The notes beneath the pieces are model-generated. The model saw only the letters and a program-made list of their open reading frames with translations, made no database searches and had not been told where the DNA came from. From positions 199,984-263,983 of the forward strand of contig CAVPJC010000018.1 in assembly GCA_963705155.1 (NCBI GenBank): a stretch of DNA of 64,000 nt. The letters are read 5' to 3'. Below, piece after piece: positions 54,931 to 63,339 of this stretch; positions within the stretch are counted from its first letter, which is position 1; every line of letters begins with the position of its first letter. The position numbers and the translations under genes are program-made. Source of the stretch: CAVPJC01 sp963705155. Its GTDB lineage: Bacteria; Chloroflexota; Anaerolineae; Anaerolineales; UBA4823.

Positions 54931-55671
54931 CTACGAGCTGGGGGGCAATTGGAAAAGATAGGTTACAAGCGGGGAATAGACGAGTCCCCAGAAGATACGG
55001 ATTGCCAGCGCCAGGCAGAAGCCAAGAAACCAGAAGTATGGTATTGAGCGTTGTTTCCCTCGAGTTGGATTTTTCCACAGCAACTCCTCGTCGATGAAAA
55101 TCAAAGGAAGGGCGATAAAACTAGCGTAGGCAATCGTGTAGTATGCAAGTACGATGGGTGAAAGAAAGAACATTGGGGAAAAGAGGACGGAAGTGAGTAC
55201 CCCGGTGAAAATGAGGCCTTCTGTGAGGCTTTTCCCACCGGCAAAGAAGAATATTTCCCGAAACGAGGCCTGGGTTCTCCGGATAACCAAATAGGAGATG
55301 ACGGCAATCGGAATGTAGTCGCCTTGCGCCAGGATGAAGGAAGGCAGCGTTTCAGCGTGGAGACCCCCAATCCCTTCCCCTGTCACTGTCAGGCTGATTT
55401 CAAACACCATTCCGAACAACCAAACGAGCAGGATATAACCAGCAGGAGCGAGCTTCCTTGGGATACGGATTTTCTTTCGGAGATTGTATTTGGCGTTTGT
55501 CCATAGGCCTGCAAGCATGAGGCCATAGAGAATTAGCTCCGAGAACCAGTAGGGAGATCTGAATTCTGAATCATTCCCTGAATTGAGCACGGTGAAGACC
55601 AACCCAACACCGATCCAGATCTTTATATTCCAAATCCCCCGTCCGAACAAATCCGTTTTTTCTGTGTCCAT
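54931..55671 (-). CDS. Multi-pass membrane protein, unknown
   Basis: 246 aa from MDTEKTDLFGRGIWNIKIWI, with six or so helices (IWIGVGLVFTVLNSG; SELILYGLMLAGLW; AGYILLVWLFGMVFEISLTV; YIPIAVISYLVIRR; IFTGVLTSVLFSPMFFLSPI; YFWFLGFCLALAIRIFWGL). An ATG 30 bp upstream is possible. I do not recognise the family. Confidence 0.75.
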   Translation of the reverse strand: MDTEKTDLFGRGIWNIKIWIGVGLVFTVLNSGNDSEFRSPYWFSELILYGLMLAGLWTNAKYNLRKKIRIPRKLAPAGYILLVWLFGMVFEISLTVTGEGIGGLHAETLPSFILAQGDYIPIAVISYLVIRRTQASFREIFFFAGGKSLTEGLIFTGVLTSVLFSPMFFLSPIVLAYYTIAYASFIALPLIFIDEELLWKNPTRGKQRSIPYFWFLGFCLALAIRIFWGLVYSPLVTYLFQLPPSS

Positions 55672-55780
55672 AACCAACCTGGAGATCCAGCCTGAAGCCA
55701 AAATGGGCAGAAGCCTCGTGTCTAATGAGATAGATGCATCTGACAGGCTACCTGCGTCCCATCCTGGGTAAGGACTGCAA

Positions 55781-56191
55781 CTACGAAGCTGTCTCTAGCC
55801 CAAGTGCTTTTAGGCCAGTTTGGGTCATTCGACCCTCTCGGACAATTGCGCGAACCCGTTCTGCGTTTCGTTTCGATTGTGTTCCAAGAGTCTTCTGAGG
55901 GGTGAAGCGTTGAAGATATGAGATGATATCGTATGAACTCCTTGAACTTTCACTCCACCCAAAGCAAAGCCCCTCATCCAGAACTTCTTCAAAAGATACC
56001 GAAGGAACACCCGAATTCTTCTTGAAAATGCGAAGCCACATTCCCGGTGATTCGGCGTAATGGTTCTCAAGCCAATCGTGCAGTTCTTCTGCTGATGGGA
56101 AAGCCAGGATTGGGAGTTCAGTCAGATTCGGTTTCAATTGTCGACCTACCGTCAGTATATCAAGAGCGTCAAGATTGGGCAGAGAGCACAA
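55781..56191 (-). CDS. YdeI/OmpD-associated family protein
   Basis: 136 aa; the core LAFPSAEELHDWLENHYAES, PGMWLRIFKKNSGVPSVSFE, EVLDEGLCFGWSESSRSSYD and SYLQRFTPQKTLGTQSKRNA matches YdeI-like proteins, a family linked to bacteriocin or antimicrobial-peptide resistance by early reports. The first ~25 residues look non-conserved, so the true start may be an internal TTG/GTG near 56120. Confidence 0.8.
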   Translation of the reverse strand: MCSLPNLDALDILTVGRQLKPNLTELPILAFPSAEELHDWLENHYAESPGMWLRIFKKNSGVPSVSFEEVLDEGLCFGWSESSRSSYDIISYLQRFTPQKTLGTQSKRNAERVRAIVREGRMTQTGLKALGLETAS

Positions 56192-56347
56192 TGCAGGGTG
56201 TCAATCCAGACTTTGCCACTCAACAGACAAACGAAAACTTAAAGAGACCTGTAGAGCGGACAACACAATCTTGATGCCGGGCCATCAATTTTCCTGAAAT
56301 GACACCATGGGTGTCCTGAGAATGCTTTGTTGGGCGCGACTACAAAA

Positions 56348-56868
56348 TTACATCTCCTCTGTCACTATCCAGATCAAGAATTGTGTCAACCACTCATCTC
56401 GATCCATCGAGACGGGCAAATGGTATCCAAGCCCAATCGGGTAGGGGGCAAAAGGATCAGGATTTATACTCTCCAGATTGCATCGGCGTGCCCACTCAAC
56501 TGTCAACTGTGCAAGGAAATCTGCGATGTTGTCAGGCGAAAGCTGGCTGATTTGGTCGGATACTTGAGCAACAGCTTGTTCAATTCCATCCCTGGATAGA
56601 TCTTTACCCGCACCTGTAAATCTCTCAATCTTGATATTCTGTGAACGATCTCGAAGGCAACGAGACGATCTTCAAACGTCTGAATCAAAAGGCTCGAACT
56701 TGTTTCAGCGCTCCCTGCCCAGCGTCGCCCTAGATCTGCCAAAATCGTACGTCCGCTGTCAATCGAATAGTCGCGAAAATATACCATGATCGTTTCAATA
56801 ATTGCGTGATCTTTCATGTATCGCATTCCTGGAATTTCGCCTATACATACACAGCTCCGAAGGGTCAT
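56348..56868 (-). CDS. Hypothetical protein, one frameshift
   Basis: N-terminal part in one frame: MKDHAIIETIMVYFRDYSID, SGRTILADLGRRWAGSAETS, FEDRLVAFEIVHRISRLRDL. After an indel near 56600 another frame continues cleanly: IEQAVAQVSDQISQLSPDNI, ADFLAQLTVEWARRCNLESI, PFAPYPIGLGYHLPVSMDRD, stopping at 56348. Total about 165-172 aa. The family is not recognised. The start may be at 56826 or 56817. Confidence 0.6.
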
Positions 56869-57644
56869 TTTTCAACATTTGCGGAACCTTTCTCGAGGAC
56901 TTCTTCAATAATTGAACCACCAAATTGATCATGAACTTCTAGTGGTCTGTCAAACATAAATCACAGGATAGAGGTGCTTCAACTTGATGCAAGCATCGGC
57001 GGTTGTAAAACGCCAATCGACTATTACTACTTTGACATTGCGGTCATTTTGCCAGGCAAGCACTTCTCGCTCCAAAGTGGTCTTATCAGCAATGCGTCGG
57101 GAAAGGCATTGGCGGATCAAAACGCCTAACTCAATCTCAGCCATGTTAAGCCAACTGCCATGCTTGGGTGTGTAATGAAATTCAAAGCGATTGGCCAAAC
57201 GTCTGGCTTCCTGCGGTTCAAAGGTTTCATAGAAAGAGATGGGCGAATGGGTGTTGAGGTTATCCATGACGATCACGATCTTCTCCGCCTGGGCATAGAT
57301 TTCATCCGCCAGCGTTTTCATTGCATGGGCCCAATCTTTGCGAGTGCGCTGATCAGTCACCTGGACAAACCGTTTTCCAGCCAGCGGCTCGAAGAACATA
57401 AACAAGTCGGCTACTCCTTCTCGCTGGTATTCGTAATCCACACGTTGGGGCTGACCCGCTTGAGCTGGAATGGCTTCACGCACATCCGACAGCAGTTGTT
57501 TGCTGGTTTCATCCATGCATACTTGCGGTCGGAGCGGATCGTACGGTTGGGTATACACATCCAAAACATCTTCCATGGTACAGACAAATTCTGCGCTGGC
57601 TTTTGGCGGAATGCAATACGACTCTTTCAGCCAAGGCTTAATTT

Positions 57645-57651
57645 CTTTTTT
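57645..57651 (-). other. Slippery heptamer A AAA AAG in the IS630 transposase
   Basis: In the zero frame the codons are CTC AAA AAA AAG AAA, giving the canonical -1 slippery heptamer A_AAA_AAG exactly where the transposase must change frame. Stop TGA in the zero frame follows seven codons later. It may be programmed frameshifting, or an ordinary homopolymer indel. Confidence 0.5.
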
Positions 57652-58051
57652 TTGAGCGTGGTCCGAATCGTCTCATGCGAGACACTATCCACAATCTCCA
57701 ATTTCACAAAGCGCTCCTGTAAAAGCCGCAACGTCCAGCGCTCATATCCCTCGGGCGCCTCACTACAGGCAAGAGCCATCAAATGTGCTTCTGCTTCCCC
57801 ATCCAAGCAGTGTTGGTATTCTCGCTCTGGTTTCTTCCGGTTGAGTGCCTTTTCCACACCACCTTCTGCAAACGCTTTGCGGACATTCGTGACAGTGAGT
57901 GAGTTGACATCGAAAGCCGCACATATGGCTTCATACGTCCAATTTGGGCCTTCATCACTGCAATCGGATTTTAGCAGGATTCTGGCTCGACGCAGTTTGC
58001 GGGCAGGAGCACTACCAGAAGATACTAATTTTTCAAGGTACGATCGTTCTT

Positions 58052-58841
58052 GGGAGTGGATAAAGTTTGGGCTTAGATAAATTGATAGACATGAGCTGGG
58101 TAATTGGGAAAGGCTTGCTTGTGCAATTGACGCCGATTGAAGCAGTACATGAACAGCTTGAGAGCCGCTTTCAACGCTTCAGGACAACGGGAAAAGCAGC
58201 GCGAACGGCGCCCCAAGCGAGCCAGGTAGTGGCGCAATTCGGCATTGTCCGCTTCGACCGAGTAGGTGTCGGTCTTGCCTTGCGAGACTTCATACATCCC
58301 CCAGTGATACCACAGGCGATCATAGGCATCAAAAGCATCGCTGTAGTAACGCTTGGCCTTAGGTGCTTCATCTACCATCTCCTGGATTACTTCTTGGGTT
58401 CGCTGCCAGACCACTTTGAAACCCAAATAGCAGCGGGTGAGGCGATCTACGATGGTGATGATGAAGATTTGGTTTTTTTCTCCCCAATGAAGCTGAACAA
58501 CTCGTCCATCTCGGCTTCTTTGACCTGCTCGGGCACCGGTGGATCGGGCAGTTGGGCTGCCTGGGCTTTGACCCACAGCGATACGGTGCGATGGTGAAGA
58601 CCGAGATGGCGGGCGATCCGGCGCAGGTTCATCCCATCCACATACAGCTGCAGGGCTTTTTGGCGCACTTCCTCGGGGTAAGCCCAGGGCTTGGGGTTGG
58701 GCGTGTACTTTTTCATGCAGAACATGCAGATATAACGTTGGCTGCCGCGGGGTGTTTTGCCTGCTCGATTTTGGCGTTCGGTTCGGTGACAATTTGGACA
58801 TTGGTTCATATCTGTATTTTACCCAACTTTTAGCCACTCCC
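58052..58841. mobile_element. IS1-family insertion sequence nested in the IS630 element
   Basis: 790 bp, bounded by inverted repeats GGGAGTGGATAAAGTTTGGG (58052) and, reversed, GGGAGTGGCTAAAAGTTGGG (58841), 17 of 20 identical. It is flanked by an 8-bp direct duplication TCGTTCTT (58044-58051 and 58842-58849). Length, ends and duplication size fit IS1. Removing it with one duplication restores the IS630 transposase frame. Confidence 0.9.
58073..58809 (-). CDS. IS1-family transposase (InsA-InsB' by -1 frameshift)
   Basis: The first frame (58447-58809) encodes an InsA-like protein: zinc-finger CPNCHRTERQNRAGKTPRGS and CMFCMKK, then an HTH (LRRIARHLGLHHRTVSLWVK). The catalytic part is in the -1 frame: EKKNQIFIITIVDRLTRCYL, YYSDAFDAYDRLWYHW and a C-terminal EALKAALKLFMYCFNRRQLH. 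The frames join at GAG-A7-CC (about 58476). IS1 elements normally fuse InsA and InsB' by -1 ribosomal frameshifting at an A-rich site, so this copy may be functional. Confidence 0.87.
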
Positions 58842-58963
58842 TCGTTCTTCGGAGGTGAGCTTGACAAAATATTTCTGGTACATTTTCTTTCTCCTTGAGA
58901 GTGTTTGGTTCTCAAGGTGCACTTTCTGTGCCAGCCACTATTATCAGCTTTGACAAACCACTA

Positions 58964-59883
58964 GCATCAAAAACTGAACATCGTTGTAAGCAAAGGCGTA
59001 AAATTGGATGTCTGGTTCGGAGGACGAAAACCCGGGATCTGGAAAAGGGGGGAAGGCATAGTAATAAAAGTAGCTGTCTTGCCAGCGGGCCGCCGAGTTG
59101 TAATCGTGGTTGCCAATGACGGTATAAACCGGCAATTTGTGAAGCAGGGGCGAGAGCGTCTGGTAGAACTTCAGGGCGTAGGCTTCAACTGGCCCGCTGT
59201 TTTCATGGATCTCGGCGACGACATCGCCGGTATGAATGACAAAATCCAGGTTGTAGGAAGCCATTACCTGGACAAGCGCTTCGGTAGCCGGATCGCCGAA
59301 GCTGGCGTCGCCGAAAACACCGGCCCGCAGCGGTTCATGACCGGCTGCGGTCTGGAAACGAACGCTTCCCCAGGCTTCACCCAAATAAGCTGGCTGTTGG
59401 AAGGCTCCACCTCCATCCCTTAAAGACTACTATCGCCCGGTATTCGACGCCCGGTGAAAGGCTCTCGAGAGTGATCTGCTGGCGGTATCGCCTGGCGCCA
59501 GTTGTACGGATTGCACGACCCCCTCCAGGGGGAAGATCGCTTGATAATAAAGATAACCATAGGCTGGCCTGTCCAGTCGAAAAACAGGCTGGCGGATCGG
59601 TCATGACATGCCGGACAGTGTAAAGGCAACACATAAGCAGATACGCCGGCAGGCATGCTTTCATCCCAGGAGATGGCGGCCGGGGTTTCACCGGGCATTT
59701 TTGTTGCTGTAGGAGACGGGAACAGCGTCTTCGCGGGAGCCGGTTGTTCGGCAGAGGGTTTGCGCCAGCGTTTGTACTTGTGATGACAGGTGATAGACCG
59801 GGCTCTGCTGCAGATTGCGACGCATCCAACGGCTCACTTACCTCCGTACAACCGGCGGCAAGAAGCAGCAGCGTCATCAGCAA
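58964..59883 (-). pseudogene. Metallophosphoesterase (purple-acid-phosphatase-like), truncated and frameshifted
   Basis: The start MLMTLLLLAAGCTEVSEPLD is a lipoprotein signal. A fibronectin-like N-terminal domain follows in pieces across frames (WDESMPAGVSAYVLPLHCPA; AYGYLYYQAIFPLEGVVQSV; ITLESLSPGVEYRAIVVFKG). Then the phosphoesterase core: GVFGDASFGDPATEALVQVM, DFVIHTGDVVAEIHE and VYTVIGNHDYNSAARW. It is cut at the IS630 end after NDVQFLML. At least four frame changes are needed. The C-terminal metal-binding half is missing. Confidence 0.75.
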
Positions 59884-60220
59884 CAGGGTCTGGAAAACGC
59901 TTTTGTTATAAAAGGAGGTTCGATCGCCGTGAGCAGCGCTCTTTCTGTTGATCTAACTCTTGAGCCAACTGGCATTAGTATGTGAGCGCTGCCTTGTTTC
60001 TTATAACGGAACATCTGCCAACAGGATACCATAAAAGCGAAAGAGCAAACAGGGACGGGGGAGGGGGTTAACTCATTTATCTGGGTGATCGAAGAGAGCT
60101 GATTGGGTGATTGTCTGTTTCATCCTTAAATCAACCAGCTTTCATATACCTAGGACCAGCAGTTGTGTTTATAATTTTTTTCTACAGATCTATTTGCAAC
60201 AATAAGCGGAGGAATTCTGG
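59884..60220. other. Intergenic stretch, nothing recognised
   Basis: Region between the divergent phosphoesterase remnant and the copper-chaperone gene. No gene, clear promoter or strong hairpin was seen; it contains a purine-rich tract (GGGACGGGGGAGGGGG) near 60052-60068. Confidence 0.4.
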
Positions 60221-60699
60221 ATGAAACGAATAAATTGGGTTTTACTGCTCCTTAGCCTGCTACTGGCTGCCTGCGCAGGTCCAACCAGCTCTGCAGACTA
60301 CCTCACGCCCGCTTGAAATCAAGGATGCCTGGGCGCGTCCGGCTGGGATGATGGAAATGGGAGCTGATCACGGCGCTGGAGGAAGGCAGCGTCAGCGCGG
60401 CTTATCTGACCATTGTGAATAATGGCGCCGCTGCCGACCGGTTGACCGGTGTGGCAAGCGACGTGGCTGGGGCCGCCGAGATCCATCAAAGTGTTATGGA
60501 GAATGACGTCATGACCATGTCGCCGGTTGAAGCCATCGACGTGCCGGCGAATGGGCAAGTGGAGCTCAAACCGGGTGGTTATCACATCATGCTGATCGGT
60601 CTCAAGCAGGATATGAAAGTTGGCGATAAGATCAAGCTTACCCTTACTTTCGAAAAAGCCGGAAATGTCATTGTCGAAGCCGGAGTCATGGAACCATGA
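60221..60699 (+). CDS. PCu(A)C-type periplasmic copper chaperone, two frameshifts
   Basis: Start ATG after GGAGGAATTCTGG. Lipoprotein signal MKRINWVLLLLSLLLAACAG in frame one; LEIKDAWARPAGMMEMG in a second; then EEGSVSAAYLTIVNNGAAAD and the rest in a third. Copper ligands of the family are present: AAEIHQSVMENDVMTMSPVE (His, Met) and GGYHIMLIGLKQDM (His-x-Met). It delivers Cu(I) to cytochrome oxidase at the outer face of the membrane. Indels lie near 60313 and 60370. Confidence 0.8.
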
Positions 60700-60728
60700 C
60701 TCATTGTCACCCTGCCCACAACATTTCC

Positions 60729-61082
60729 TCAACCCGATTGATAAACACCCCTATCGGGTAATAACGCCTCCAGAATCAGGGCAATTCCAATCGCCAGCAG
60801 CAATATCAGGATGGTTCGTTTCAAGACACCATTCGATATCCGGGCCGCCCGGCCTGCTCTGTTACCAGCAGATAGCATGGCGCTCTCGATGAGCAATAGC
60901 TGACGGGGATCATCGGCGCAAGCTGGCACAATGGAAGCGCCTGGCTGCGCACCGCCAACGCAACGTGAGTGTGACCAGGCTGATCGCCAGGTTGACTCGC
61001 TTTCGTTGTTCCACCAGGGTAACGTCTGACAAAGCGATCCTCCCGGCAAATGTGTTGCTATTGCAGCACTGCCTATCTTCAC
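60729..61082 (-). CDS. Uncertain small membrane protein downstream of modB
   Basis: The open frame (117 aa) overlaps the modB stop by 4 bp (ATGTGA context). Only its end looks protein-like (RTILILLLAIGIALILEALL). Parts of other frames (SDVTLVEQRKRVNLAISLVT, VALAVRSQALPLCQLAP) also look coding, so this may be one frameshifted gene with two membrane helices. It is not a ModC ATPase: no Walker motif is present. Confidence 0.35.
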   Translation of the reverse strand: MKIGSAAIATHLPGGSLCQTLPWWNNESESTWRSAWSHSRCVGGAQPGASIVPACADDPRQLLLIESAMLSAGNRAGRAARISNGVLKRTILILLLAIGIALILEALLPDRGVYQSG

Positions 61083-61747
61083 ATACCACCGGTGATGCGG
61101 CGGTTCAACCGCAGCACCAGGTACAACAGCCCGAAGGCTATGCCGGTTAAGAGCAGCGCCAGGCTGTTCGCCCTGGCAAAATCATTGGCCTGGACGGCAT
61201 CATAGATGGCCATCGCCAGGGTTTGGGTCCGGCCCGGGATGTTACCTGCTACCATTAAGGTCGCGCCGAATTCCCCCAGGGCGCGTAAAAACCCAAGCAG
61301 CCCGCCTGCCAGAATTCCCCGCCAGGCAATCGGGACCATCACCCGCCAGAAAAGCTGCCATTCGGAGCAGCCATCCACCCGGGCTGCATCTTCGATATCT
61401 TTGCTGATATCCGCAAAGCTGATCTGGACGGTCGTTAATACAAGCGGCAGCGCAGTGATCGAGGCTGCAACCACTGCTCCGGGCCAGGCGAACACGAATC
61501 GAAATCCAAAAAACTGTTCAATGAATGGCCCCAGGCCGCGTTGGCCCAACAGAACCAGCAGATAATAGCCAAGCACGGTGGGCGGCAGGACCAGAGAGAG
61601 CAAGGTGAGTCCTTCCAGCAGCGCTTTGCCGCGAAAATTCTTCCTGACCAACACCCAGGCCAGCGCGATCCCGATAACGAGCGCGATCAGAGCTGCCAGG
61701 AACGAAATCCACAGCGACAGAGCCAGTGGCGACCACCCATTTACCAT
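61079..61747 (-). CDS. modB: Molybdate ABC transporter permease
   Basis: 222 aa from an ATG preceded by AAGGTGG; a GTG 12 bp upstream is possible. Five or six helices, with LPPTVLGYYLLVLLG near the start and the inner-membrane EAA loop DIEDAARVDGCSEWQLFWRV, then ALGEFGATLMVAGNIPGRTQ, which is typical of ModB. It partners the ModA lipoprotein encoded just upstream to import molybdate or tungstate. Confidence 0.92.
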   Translation of the reverse strand: MVNGWSPLALSLWISFLAALIALVIGIALAWVLVRKNFRGKALLEGLTLLSLVLPPTVLGYYLLVLLGQRGLGPFIEQFFGFRFVFAWPGAVVAASITALPLVLTTVQISFADISKDIEDAARVDGCSEWQLFWRVMVPIAWRGILAGGLLGFLRALGEFGATLMVAGNIPGRTQTLAMAIYDAVQANDFARANSLALLLTGIAFGLLYLVLRLNRRITGGM

Positions 61748-61761
61748 GCCTGGTACCACCT

Positions 61762-62625
61762 TCAGGGTTTGGGGGTAAAGTCTGGGATGGGTGTTTCACC
61801 CGGCAGGATGAAACCATAGCGGCGCATGATCTGCCGGCCGCTTTCGCCGTTGATGAAACTGGCGAATTGACCGGCCAGTTCAGAATGGGGACTGCTGGCG
61901 ACGATGGCTAGCGCCTGGTCCAACGGCTGGTGCAGGGCACCATCGATCAATGTCCAGGTGATCTCGGGGACATCTGCTACAGATAATGCCAGGATGCCGG
62001 CCTCGGCATCCCCGGTTTGAACGTACTGGAGAGCCTGGCGGACGTTTTCTCCAAGCACCAGCTTTGGCTCAATCGCCTCCCACAATCCGGCGGCTTCCAA
62101 AGCCTGCTTTGCGGCAACCCCGTAGGGAGCATGCTCCGGGTTTGCAATCGCGATGTGCCGGATTTGTGGATTTAGCAAGTCTTTCAAATCGATCACCGGG
62201 ATGCCTGCCTGGCGGTTAGACGCCAGGACAATCCGTCCGCGGGCGTAAAGAACGATGCTGTCTTCCAGCACGAGCTTTTTGCCGGCCAGCTGGTGGACGT
62301 AGTCGATATTGGCAGCGGCGAACAGGTCGTAGGGCGCGCCGTTCTCGATCTGCTGGGATAACTGTCCGGTTGATCCGAAAACGAGCGTGACTTTGTGACC
62401 GGTTTGCTCTTCAAACAGTCTGGCGATATCGTTGAAGGCAAACTGAAGGTCCGCCGCTGCCGCGACCGTTAACTCAATCTGCGCAGGATCGCTGGTGATG
62501 GTTGTTTTTTCTCCAACCGAAGGCGCATCGGGGGTATGGTTATTGGTTGCAAACGCAACTTCTCGCCCGGAGCAAGCTGTTAGCAGGAGCAGAACCAAAA
62601 GGCCGGGGATTAGGAACTTCTTCAT
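61762..62625 (-). CDS. modA: Molybdate ABC transporter substrate-binding lipoprotein
   Basis: 287 aa from MKKFLIPGLLVLLLLTACSG (lipobox LTAC). The type-2 binding-protein features are LTVAAAADLQFAFNDIARLF, VTLVFGSTGQLSQQIENGAP, YDLFAAANIDYVHQL and IAIANPEHAPYGVAAKQALE. ModA binds molybdate or tungstate outside the membrane. The start overlaps the PadR-type gene stop by 4 bp (ATGA), so they form an operon. Confidence 0.92.
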   Translation of the reverse strand: MKKFLIPGLLVLLLLTACSGREVAFATNNHTPDAPSVGEKTTITSDPAQIELTVAAAADLQFAFNDIARLFEEQTGHKVTLVFGSTGQLSQQIENGAPYDLFAAANIDYVHQLAGKKLVLEDSIVLYARGRIVLASNRQAGIPVIDLKDLLNPQIRHIAIANPEHAPYGVAAKQALEAAGLWEAIEPKLVLGENVRQALQYVQTGDAEAGILALSVADVPEITWTLIDGALHQPLDQALAIVASSPHSELAGQFASFINGESGRQIMRRYGFILPGETPIPDFTPKP

Positions 62626-63200
62626 GGCGGATCTTGTTTCAGGAATTCGTTCTGACGGTCGATCACGGTTCGACACAGCTCCAGCCAATCCAGGATTGAA
62701 GAGAGCTGGCTGATGCGAAGCTCCAGCCCGAGGCGGTTAAACGCCTGTTGGGATGGCAGTTCGTCCAATATCTCCTGCAGGCGGTTCAACCCCTTACGGG
62801 TCTCTTCAACCTGGGAATCGATGAGCGCACCGGCTCTAAAGCTACCGCGGCGGCTGGCAAAGTACAGGCGGGTGATGAACTCGACCCTAATCGCCCGGAC
62901 GCTGCACCCGGTGGGGGTATCGAGCCAGGTCTCAAAGCGCGCCCGCCCCGCAGGAGTCAGATCGAACAACAGCCGGCTGGGGAGTTTCTCTTGCTCTTGA
63001 AGTGAGCCGGTGATATCCCCATGAGCCTCTAATCGTTTGAGAATGTTGTACACCTGGCTCTGGCTGACGTGCCAGACATGCCCGAGTTCGCCTGCCAGCC
63101 GCTGGTGCAGCTCGTAACCATGGTTGGGCTGCTCAGCCAAAAATCCAAGCAAAGCGTATTCGGGGGAAAGTGAACCAATGTAGCTCGTTTTTGTGCTCAT
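62622..63200 (-). CDS. PadR family transcriptional regulator
   Basis: 192 aa from MSTKTSYIGSLSPEYALLGF. The PadR winged helix is EYALLGFLAEQPNHGYELHQ, VWHVSQSQVYNILKRLEAHG, with a helical C-terminal Vir_act_alpha_C-like dimer domain. A long upstream open frame (to 63422) is not homologous and was dropped. It is the first gene of a padR-modA-modB operon, so it probably regulates molybdate uptake; that pairing is unusual compared with ModE. Confidence 0.9.
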   Translation of the reverse strand: MSTKTSYIGSLSPEYALLGFLAEQPNHGYELHQRLAGELGHVWHVSQSQVYNILKRLEAHGDITGSLQEQEKLPSRLLFDLTPAGRARFETWLDTPTGCSVRAIRVEFITRLYFASRRGSFRAGALIDSQVEETRKGLNRLQEILDELPSQQAFNRLGLELRISQLSSILDWLELCRTVIDRQNEFLKQDPP

Positions 63201-63221
63201 ATACCCACCGAGTGAGTATAT
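63199..63221 (-). promoter_or_regulatory. Palindromic operator overlapping the padR start
   Basis: ATATACCCAC-CGA-GTGAGTATAT, arms matching 9 of 10, spanning the first two bases of the start codon. PadR proteins commonly autoregulate through such ATAC/GTAT dyads. TATACT inside it may be the -10, again giving a very short leader. Confidence 0.6.
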
Positions 63222-63339
63222 CAAATCGATAGGGTATTTACAAGCGAAAATGGAAGGATCGTTAATGAATCTGGTTTGGAGGTCAAAGTGCCGGTATGCG
63301 CACAAATTCACCCTTTGATCAACCAGCCCCGCACAGGTT

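Larger units (their letters stand above)
56950..58883 (-). pseudogene. IS630-family transposase, split by IS1 and needing a -1 frameshift
   Basis: The N-terminus MYQKYFVKLTSEER (from 58883, after AAGGAG) is cut by the IS1-family element and resumes as RSYLEKLVSSGSAPARKLRR with the reading frame preserved. An HTH region follows (AICAAFDVNSLTVTNVRKAF). The DDE catalytic domain is in a second frame: CMDETSKQLL, VMDNLNTHSPISFY and TPKHGSWLNMAEIEL. The join is at A8-G (57645-57653), where a -1 shift fuses TTLKKK to EIKPWLKESYC. The insertion makes it inactive. Confidence 0.85.
56940..58963. mobile_element. IS630-family insertion sequence, interrupted by IS1-family element
   Basis: Terminal inverted repeats TAGTGGTCTGTCAAA (56940-56954) and, reversed, TAGTGGTTTGTCAAA (58949-58963), 14 of 15 identical. 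Both ends begin with TA, as expected for the TA target duplication of this family. Without the nested element and one 8-bp duplication the length is 1,226 bp, normal for IS630. It inserted into a metallophosphoesterase gene whose other half is not found beyond the left end. Confidence 0.87.

Noticed and set aside
57160..58080. Long plus-strand open frame (306 codons)
   Set aside because: Antisense to the IS630 transposase and IS1 end; no family features, composition typical of a shadow frame.
60319..60732. Minus-strand frame of 137 codons
   Set aside because: Antisense to the PCu(A)C chaperone, which has lipobox and copper ligands on the plus strand.
60729..61082. modC ATPase
   Set aside because: No Walker A, signature or Walker B motif in any frame of the stretch.
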